11,366 bases of DNA, from contig JALLOL010000062.1 in the NCBI GenBank assembly GCA_027717875.1, positions 1 to 11,366 on the forward strand, written 5' to 3'. This DNA comes from Acidobacteria bacterium AH-259-L09. Lineage in GTDB: Bacteria; Acidobacteriota; UBA6911; RPQK01. Position numbers and translations under genes: made by a program. A model generated the notes under the pieces. The model ran no database searches and was not told the origin of the DNA. It was given only the letters and a program-made list of their open reading frames with translations. Positions within the stretch are counted from its first letter, which is position 1, and every line of letters begins with the position of its first letter. Positions 6,982 through 11,366 of this stretch are shown here, one piece after another.

Positions 6982-8511
6982 GTGATCACAGCGGCAGGAA
7001 TTTGCAAGCGTTTTGGCGCCGTCCAGGCGTTGAAAGCCGTCGATTTTGTTTTAAAAACCGGTGAAATTCACGGTCTCGTGGGGGAAAACGGCGCCGGCAA
7101 GAGTACATTAATGAAGATCTTTGCAGGTGTCTATCCCCCGGATTCGGGTTCCCTGCGCGCAGACGATGCACCTATTCGTTTGCGCAGTCCCAAGCACGCT
7201 TACGAGATCGGGATACGAATTGTCCACCAGGAGTTCAGTCTCATCCCGGCACTTACAGTCGCAGAGAATCTCTACCTCCACGAGTTATCCGCCGGCAGCC
7301 TGCGCCCGATCGATCGCCGCGCTCTGGCCCTCAGGGCCAGGGATCTCCTGAACGATTGGAAACTCGACATTTCGCCGACGGTGAGAATTGAGCAACTGTC
7401 CATGGGGAAGCGGCAGTTGGTGGAGATACTAAGAGAGGTTTCGAAAAGGGGCTCTATACTTATTCTGGACGAGCCGACCTCTTCGCTGACCAACCGGGAG
7501 ATCGATCATCTCTTTCAGGTTCTTCGCAAGTTGAAGCAGCAGAACATCTCCATTGTGTTCATCTCGCACCGCCTCGATGAGGTCCTGACAATTGCCGACA
7601 CGGTCACAGTTCTTCGCAATGGAAAAAAAGTCGGAAGCCACTCCACGGCAGAAGTTGATTTAGAACAGATCATCGCCTTGATGCTGGGTCGGGAAGTTGG
7701 AACATTGTTTCCCAAGAGAGACCCTTCGACAGGTGAGAAGATCCTATCGCTCCACGGGCTATCCGGTGAGGGGTTCTCGGAAATTTCCTTGCATCTGCGG
7801 CAGGGTGAAATACTGGGTATCGCAGGCCTCATGGGAGCCGGGTGCACCGAATTGCTTCGGGGCCTGTTCGGCTTGAACCGTACGCATAGCGGTTCGATTA
7901 AGCTAAATGGGACAGAAATTGCGCTTAACAATTCTACCGCCGCCATTGAATTTGGTTTTGTCCTGCTCTCCGAGAACCGCATAGACGAGGGGATTTTCCC
8001 AGATCTGTCCGTAGCCAAAAATCTGGTTGTAATGAAACTGGAGGAAGTAAGTACAAAGGGGTGGCTGAGGACTGATCTGGTGAAGAAGAAAGTTTCCGAT
8101 TTGGTGAAGGTGCTCAATGTGGTGACATATGATCCGCACCGTCAGCCGGTGAGACACCTGTCAGGCGGCAACCAGCAAAAGGTCGTTCTCGCCAGGCTGA
8201 TGGGGGCCGATCCGAGGATTTTACTACTGGATGAACCCACCCGCGGCGTAGACGTCGGGACGAAGGCCGAAATTCATCGAAAGATGGCAGACTTCGTTGC
8301 CCAAGGAAACGCAATCATCATGGTGTCCTCGGATATCCCAGAACTGATGGGTATGTGTGACCGGATTATTGTCCTGTACCAGGGGCGGATGGCCGGCCAT
8401 TTCAACCGAAACGAATTTAGGCAGGAGGAGATCCTGCGCTGCTCAATGGAAGGAGGGGTCAGACCCCCCATCCCCTCGAAAAACTCAAGGTCTGACCCCT
8501 CACAACCCTAG
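6982..8511 (+). CDS. sugar ABC transporter double ATPase (RbsA-like)
   Basis: This is a fused double-ATPase subunit of ribose/xylose-type importers, about 510 residues from GTG 6982 (family about 500). The first domain has Walker A GENGAGKST (34-42), signature LSMGKRQ (139-145) and Walker B LILDEPT with Asp163/Glu164. The second domain has the degenerate loop GLMGAGCTELLRGLFG usual for this family, except that Cys stands where Arg or Lys is common; it also has signature LSGGNQQK (393-400) and Walker B ILLLDEPTRGVD (Asp417/Glu418). GTG 6982 is preferred because MITAAGICKRFG aligns with normal family starts and has GCGAGG upstream. In-frame starts at 6901 (TTG) or 6907 (ATG) would add an unlikely Arg/Gly-rich leader across the inverted repeat. 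The last approximately 18 residues (GGVRPPIPSKNSRSDPSQP) are encoded by a REP-like hairpin and are not expected in the family. It works with the adjacent binding protein and permease. Confidence 0.85.
   Translation: MITAAGICKRFGAVQALKAVDFVLKTGEIHGLVGENGAGKSTLMKIFAGVYPPDSGSLRADDAPIRLRSPKHAYEIGIRIVHQEFSLIPALTVAENLYLHELSAGSLRPIDRRALALRARDLLNDWKLDISPTVRIEQLSMGKRQLVEILREVSKRGSILILDEPTSSLTNREIDHLFQVLRKLKQQNISIVFISHRLDEVLTIADTVTVLRNGKKVGSHSTAEVDLEQIIALMLGREVGTLFPKRDPSTGEKILSLHGLSGEGFSEISLHLRQGEILGIAGLMGAGCTELLRGLFGLNRTHSGSIKLNGTEIALNNSTAAIEFGFVLLSENRIDEGIFPDLSVAKNLVVMKLEEVSTKGWLRTDLVKKKVSDLVKVLNVVTYDPHRQPVRHLSGGNQQKVVLARLMGADPRILLLDEPTRGVDVGTKAEIHRKMADFVAQGNAIIMVSSDIPELMGMCDRIIVLYQGRMAGHFNRNEFRQEEILRCSMEGGVRPPIPSKNSRSDPSQP
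8453..8501 (+). repeat. REP-like inverted repeat at the 3' end of the ATPase gene
   Basis: GAGGGGTCAGACC (8453-8465) and GGTCTGACCCCTC (8489-8501) are perfect 13-bp inverted arms around a 23-base loop. The left arm also contains the self-palindrome GGGGTC-A-GACCCC (8455-8467). The core GGGGTCAG/CTGACCCC is the same as in the pair at 2524/2815. The element lies inside the reading frame and supplies the ATPase C-terminus and the approach to its stop. Confidence 0.8.
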
Positions 8512-8513
8512 TC

Positions 8514-8518
8514 GAGGA
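8514..8518 (+). promoter_or_regulatory. ribosome-binding site of the permease gene, supporting a TTG start
   Basis: GAGGA lies 7 bases before TTG 8526, in the 14-base gap after the ATPase stop. The later ATG at 8541 has no comparable site. Confidence 0.5.
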
Positions 8519-8525
8519 TTCCGCT

Positions 8526-9458
8526 TTGAAGACAATCCTCATGCAAAACATCCAGAAGTCTTTTCTTCTAGTTGCTCTGGTGGTGGTCTGCCTGGTGTTC
8601 GGATTTCTGGAACCCCGGTTCCTCACGGTGGGGAACCTCATCAATATCGCGCGGCAGATCTCTATCAATCTCATCATTGCAGTGGGAATGACGTTTTGCA
8701 TCATCGGTGGCGGATTCGATCTTTCTGTCGGCTCGGTGGGGGCCATGAGCGGAGTCCTCACAGGTCTTGTCCTGGTCGAAACCGGAAGTGTGTCTCTTGG
8801 CATTCTTTCCGGACTGGTGGGGGGGACCACGGCAGGTCTCATCAATGGTCTTTGCATATCCCGGCTGAAGGTCAATTCTTTTGTGACCACCTTGGGCATG
8901 ATGGTGGCTGCACGTGGAGTGGCATTGATCCTAACCGGAGGCGACGTGATCTTAGGTTTTCCTGAAGCGTTTAATTTTCTGGGCGTAGGTTTTATCGCTG
9001 GAATACCGGTGCCGATTATCATTGCTGCGGCGGTGACCATCCTTGGCCACCTGGTCCTGTCGCGGACGGAATTTGGACTGAACGTCTATGCGGTGGGAGG
9101 CAACTACGCTGCAGCAAAGCTAGCCGGCTTGCGAAACGAAAGGATCATCACCATGGTCTTTACGGCTCAAGGTCTTTTGGCGGCTTTAGGTGGCATCGTC
9201 CTCATGGCGCGGGTAGTCTCCGCTCAGCCGGCATTGATGCAAGAGACCAACCTGGACGTCATTGCAGCGGTGGTCGTTGGCGGGACCTCATTGGCAGGTG
9301 GCCGCGGCGGTATCGGAGGTACCCTACTGGGCAGCATCCTTTTAGGAACTTTGTTCAACGGGCTCAACATTGTTGGAATCGGCTACGAGTGGCAGCTCGT
9401 AGCCATTGGCCTTATCATCGTGATGGCCGTAGCCGTAGACAACTTGTCGAGAAGATAA
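8526..9458 (+). CDS. sugar ABC transporter permease (RbsC-like)
   Basis: A 310-residue, strongly hydrophobic inner-membrane permease of the ribose/xylose branch (BPD_transp_2), close to the usual 310-340 residues. The first membrane segment is at about 12-28 (SFLLVALVVVCLVFGFL). The family motif GGGFDLSVGSVGAMSG is at 61-76. More hydrophobic segments follow, including SVSLGILSGLVGGTTAGLI and VPIIIAAAVTILGHLVL. The conserved cytoplasmic loop GGTSLAGGRGGIGGT is at 252-266, followed by LLGSILLGTLFNGLNI and a last segment WQLVAIGLIIVMAVAV. Two copies would form the channel, driven by the preceding ATPase. TTG 8526 is chosen for its ribosome-binding site; ATG 8541 (MQNIQKSFLL) would be five residues shorter and is equally good in alignment terms. 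No terminator is seen after it. Confidence 0.9.
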   Translation: MKTILMQNIQKSFLLVALVVVCLVFGFLEPRFLTVGNLINIARQISINLIIAVGMTFCIIGGGFDLSVGSVGAMSGVLTGLVLVETGSVSLGILSGLVGGTTAGLINGLCISRLKVNSFVTTLGMMVAARGVALILTGGDVILGFPEAFNFLGVGFIAGIPVPIIIAAAVTILGHLVLSRTEFGLNVYAVGGNYAAAKLAGLRNERIITMVFTAQGLLAALGGIVLMARVVSAQPALMQETNLDVIAAVVVGGTSLAGGRGGIGGTLLGSILLGTLFNGLNIVGIGYEWQLVAIGLIIVMAVAVDNLSRR

Positions 9459-9531
9459 TGAAGATGGTAAAAAAGTCAAGATCCTCCAGGTCCATCCAAC
9501 TCCCAAGCCCCGAGCGGTGTGTATGTCCTAA
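9458..9531 (+). pseudogene. possible remnant of a fifth operon gene
   Basis: An ATG overlaps the permease stop (TAATG, 9456-9460) and starts MKMVKKS in one frame. The next frame over, open until the TAA at 9529-9531, reads VKILQVHPTPKPRAVCMS, which resembles a real N-terminal beta-strand start. The two frames meet at a run of six A (9469-9474); one extra A would join them. I take this as a possible broken gene start, cut off before the toxin-antitoxin pair. The rest of 9532-9589 holds only an AT-rich palindrome (CAAATATTTG near 9540-9549). Confidence 0.25.
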
Positions 9532-9589
9532 GCGTTCCTCAAATATTTGGAGAGGTTGTTAAAGACCAAGCACATCAGAGCTTCCCTCC

Positions 9590-10012
9590 TCATTTTTCCA
9601 GGTAAGCCTGGATTGTTGAAACGTAGGAGCGGTAACCTTGTAATGCTGCATGAATCGAGTCAAAGACGATCTTGTCGTTAATACTTTCATACTCGTGAAC
9701 CAAACGATTTCTCAGGCCCACAGATCGGGCAAGATCCCGGCACAGGGGCCCCGGCAGTATTCCCACTTGCCCTAGACGAATGAAAGAAAAGTGATGATCC
9801 GCGGGAGGCTTACGGTTCTTTTTTACCACAATGTGAGCGTTGATGTCGCAGGCCGCCTCGACAATCAGTTGGAGGAGCCGTTCTACCGTGCGTTTGTTCT
9901 TGAAATCAGAACAATACTCTTGGTAGGAGATGTTCTGGAAACATTCCAGCTCTTGTAGATACTCGATCAAAGACGACAGTCGCGACTGGATAACCTCACG
10001 GTCAATCACCAT
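9590..10012 (-). CDS. hepT: HepT-like ribonuclease toxin (DUF86)
   Basis: About 140 residues, almost all helical, of the HEPN-type DUF86/HepT family. The RX4HXY motif is intact: RNRLVHEY with Arg101, His106 and Tyr108 counted from ATG 10012. In characterised HepT toxins this motif is the RNase site, and its tyrosine is modified with AMP by the MntA partner. Also visible are IDREVIQSRLSSLIEYLQEL at the start and NAHIVVKKNRKPP before the active-site helix. The start overlaps the end of the mntA gene by 11 bases, typical for this operon. A TTG at 10030 is an in-frame alternative start with no better support. The gene runs opposite to its neighbours on both sides. Confidence 0.85.
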   Translation of the reverse strand: MVIDREVIQSRLSSLIEYLQELECFQNISYQEYCSDFKNKRTVERLLQLIVEAACDINAHIVVKKNRKPPADHHFSFIRLGQVGILPGPLCRDLARSVGLRNRLVHEYESINDKIVFDSIHAALQGYRSYVSTIQAYLEK

Positions 10013-10418
10013 GGCCCACGAAATTCTCAATGAACCGTCGTTCTAGCTCTCGAAACTTTTTCGTATCGGCATAATAACGAACCACATAGCTGGCGTAACG
10101 GGCGTAGCAGTCATCTTTCTCGTAAAGAACGATCGCCTTCGTCACTGCCCTGTAGCGGAGCAAGGGAGTGGCTTTATGGAGATACACCAAGTCAAGATGA
10201 TCTGTGTTGAAAACTTTAAAGAAGGCTGTCTGCAAAGACAGATCGTAAGTCGCGTCGACTTCCCGAGAGGGATCCACCAGAACAGCGATATCTGTATCAC
10301 TTTCCTCCCCAGCAGTAGCGTCAGATCGAGAACCAAAAAGAAGTACCAGATGCAGCGCGAAGTCCCGAGAAATCTTTGCTATCGCAGGCCGCAGCGCAGC
10401 CAAATCCAAGGCTTTCAC
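10002..10418 (-). CDS. mntA: MntA-like minimal nucleotidyltransferase antitoxin
   Basis: This 138-residue minimal nucleotidyltransferase has the complete GSX10DXD motif: Gly29-Ser30, then Asp41 and Asp43 (LLFGSRSD ... SDTDIAVLVD), with a likely third acidic residue Asp76 in HLDLVYL. Proteins of this type neutralise the HepT toxin by adding AMP to the tyrosine of its RX4HXY motif. The C-terminal helix (YYADTKKFRELERRFIENF) is usual for the family. The start is GTG at 10418. An extended -10 element lies directly upstream, so the mRNA may be leaderless. The antitoxin-first order, the overlap with hepT and intact motifs in both partners indicate a working pair. Confidence 0.85.
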   Translation of the reverse strand: MKALDLAALRPAIAKISRDFALHLVLLFGSRSDATAGEESDTDIAVLVDPSREVDATYDLSLQTAFFKVFNTDHLDLVYLHKATPLLRYRAVTKAIVLYEKDDCYARYASYVVRYYADTKKFRELERRFIENFVGHGD

Positions 10419-10424
10419 GGAGCG

Positions 10425-10433
10425 AGTATAGCA
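10425..10433 (-). promoter_or_regulatory. extended -10 promoter of the mntA-hepT operon
   Basis: On the - strand, TGC-TATACT matches the extended -10 pattern TGnTATAAT (five of six in the hexamer). It ends 6 bases before the GTG of mntA, which predicts transcription starting at or next to the start codon. No good -35 box is present, as is common with extended -10 promoters. The remainder of 10434-10539 is the shared divergent upstream region of deoC. Confidence 0.5.
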
Positions 10434-10504
10434 TAGCGTCTAGATTCTAAGGCTGTTCTGGACTCAGGGAAGCTGCCGGCTGTTCTCTAGCCTGACTAGA
10501 GTGC

Positions 10505-10533
10505 TTGCTTCGAATGGGTACTGTTGGTAATTT
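10505..10533 (+). promoter_or_regulatory. weak promoter candidate for deoC
   Basis: TTGCTT (10505-10510) and TAATTT (10528-10533, preceded by TGG) are 17 bases apart and end 6 bases before ATG 10540. Each box is only a half match. It is reported because spacing is ideal and no ribosome-binding site is visible before the ATG. Confidence 0.25.
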
Positions 10534-10539
10534 CTCGAT

Positions 10540-11250
10540 ATGAAAGTTCCAAGCTTCGCGAAACTGTTTGACCATTCAATCCTTCGACCTGATGCCACTC
10601 ACGAAGAAGTGCGCCAATTTGCTGAGACTGCGGTTCAATTGGGTACTGCGACTTTGACCGTTCAACCACACTACATCCGGTTCGCTGCAGAAATGCTCAA
10701 GAATTCGGACGTGCTTCTGGGAACTGTGGTAGGCTTCCCGCACGGAAACGAAACGCCTTCCATGAAAGAATATCAGGCCAAACGAGTTCTGGATCTGGGA
10801 GCACAAGAAATTGACATGGTAATGAACATTCCTGCCTTGAAAAATCGAGAAGAGAACATCTTTATCAGAGACATCGAAGGCGTGGTCAGGGCGACCCATG
10901 GTGCTATCGTGAAAGTCATCACCGAGAACTCCTTGCTAAGTGACGATGAAAAACGACGAGCCTGCCAATGGATTGTAAAGGCTGGCGCCCACTTTGTGAA
11001 AACATCGACTGCTTATACAGGTGGGGGGGCTACACTGGAGGATGTCCAATTAATGGTTGAGGCAGTAAAAGGGAAGTGCCTAGTAAAGGCGGCGGGAGGA
11101 CTCACGAAGATTGAACAGATTCTGGAGTATCTGAAGGCCGGCGCGCGCCGTTTTGGTTCGAGTCGCACCGAGCAGTTCATTTCGGCGTTTCACGCGCTGC
11201 CACAAGAAATGAAAGCGCAATTTAGTAAGTTTGCGTCTTACCCATGCTAG
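10540..11250 (+). CDS. deoC: deoxyribose-phosphate aldolase (class I)
   Basis: A 236-residue TIM-barrel aldolase that splits 2-deoxyribose-5-phosphate into glyceraldehyde-3-phosphate and acetaldehyde in the cytoplasm. Family landmarks appear in order: FDHSILRPDAT (10-20), VVGFPHGNE (63-71), EIDMVMN with Asp92, KVITENSLLSDDEK (125-138), HFVKTSTAYTGGGAT with the Schiff-base Lys154, and VKAAGG with Lys183. Asp92, Lys154 and Lys183 correspond to Asp102, Lys167 and Lys201 of the E. coli enzyme. The phosphate loop near the end reads RFGSSRTEQF rather than the commoner G-T-S-S-G form. Length fits the shorter bacterial DeoC group. It is read away from mntA-hepT and may process a product of the upstream importer, though the toxin-antitoxin pair separates them. 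The start at ATG 10540 is set by the conserved N-terminus. Confidence 0.92.
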   Translation: MKVPSFAKLFDHSILRPDATHEEVRQFAETAVQLGTATLTVQPHYIRFAAEMLKNSDVLLGTVVGFPHGNETPSMKEYQAKRVLDLGAQEIDMVMNIPALKNREENIFIRDIEGVVRATHGAIVKVITENSLLSDDEKRRACQWIVKAGAHFVKTSTAYTGGGATLEDVQLMVEAVKGKCLVKAAGGLTKIEQILEYLKAGARRFGSSRTEQFISAFHALPQEMKAQFSKFASYPC

Positions 11251-11276
11251 TGCAGCGTCCCACAATTTCTGCGCTC

Positions 11277-11291
11277 TGAATTGGCAATTCA
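11277..11291 (+). promoter_or_regulatory. perfect 15-base palindrome downstream of deoC
   Basis: TGAATTG-G-CAATTCA is a perfect 7-bp inverted repeat with a one-base centre. The tiny loop and lack of a T-run argue against an intrinsic terminator; an operator-type site is possible. Confidence 0.35.
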
Positions 11292-11298
11292 ACATGTC

Positions 11299-11322
11299 AT
11301 TATAATATCTGTATATCATAAT
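11299..11322 (+). promoter_or_regulatory. AT-rich imperfect palindrome
   Basis: ATTATAATAT and ATATCATAAT are inverted 10-base arms with one mismatch around CTGT. The element holds a perfect TATAAT (11301-11306) but no well-spaced -35 box. It could be an operator or promoter for a gene beyond the window. Apart from this and the preceding palindrome, nothing is seen in 11251-11366. Confidence 0.3.
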
Positions 11323-11366
11323 CCAGTGCTGCCACATGGAGGCAGGTGGTGCAGGTAAATACTTGA

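Noticed and set aside
7515..8117. 200-codon - strand frame inside the ATPase gene
   Set aside because: Antisense to the conserved ATPase domains; composition is Ser/Arg-rich with no motifs.
8357..8965. 202-codon + strand frame bridging the ATPase and permease genes, and a 193-codon - strand frame at 8459-9040
   Set aside because: Both overlap well-supported transporter genes in other frames and give low-complexity, Arg/Ser/Pro-rich translations typical of shadows.
9536..9553. AT-rich palindrome around CAAATATTTG as terminator of the permease operon
   Set aside because: The stem is AT-rich and short and is not followed by a T-run on either strand.
11225..11241. Hairpin GTAAG/CTTAC at the end of deoC
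   Set aside because: A 5-bp stem inside coding sequence without a T-tract is not distinguishable from chance.
11336..11366. Possible gene start ATGGAGGCAGG at the right edge
   Set aside because: Only ten codons are visible, with no ribosome-binding site or family signal.

Overview
The window looks like a chromosomal stretch of an environmental, probably aerobic bacterium from the Acidobacteriota or the Planctomycetes/Verrucomicrobia side of the tree. The placement is inferred from gene content: a quinoprotein dehydrogenase, a multiheme cytochrome, a planctomycete-style neutral-ceramidase-like hydrolase, and a very large secreted dehydrogenase with HEAT repeats and a C-terminal heme site, a type abundant in those phyla. 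Base composition is moderate. No rRNA, tRNA, CRISPR array or intact transposase is visible.

Left part (1-1082, + strand). The C-terminal end of a PQQ-dependent dehydrogenase enters from the left edge. It is followed by a small secreted pentaheme c-type cytochrome that could take its electrons. A short tail of possible broken coding sequence follows.

Centre left (1083-2838). A secreted neutral/alkaline ceramidase-like hydrolase lies on the - strand. The divergent gap after it (2550-2838) holds a REP-like inverted repeat pair and a possible gene remnant. One repeat arm overlaps the start of the hydrolase gene.

Centre (2839-9458, + strand). This is a compact four-gene run: a 1020-residue secreted dehydrogenase/HEAT/cytochrome c protein, then a sugar-type periplasmic binding protein whose start overlaps the previous stop (ATGA), then an RbsA-like double ATPase, then an RbsC-like permease. 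The arrangement suggests that a carbohydrate-like substrate is oxidised or bound outside the cytoplasm and imported by a ribose/xylose-type ABC importer. The gap between binding protein and ATPase is exactly filled by an approximately 110-bp element bounded by 17-nt inverted arms. Its right arm carries the ATPase ribosome-binding site, which suggests translational coupling or a small inserted element. The last codons of the ATPase are encoded by another REP-like hairpin.

Right part (9459-11366). Remains of a possible further operon gene follow the permease. Then, on the - strand, comes an MntA-HepT toxin-antitoxin pair with intact catalytic motifs. A deoxyribose-phosphate aldolase (deoC) follows on the + strand; it may belong functionally with the sugar importer, with the toxin-antitoxin pair lying in between. 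The last 116 bases hold two AT-rich palindromes and no convincing gene.
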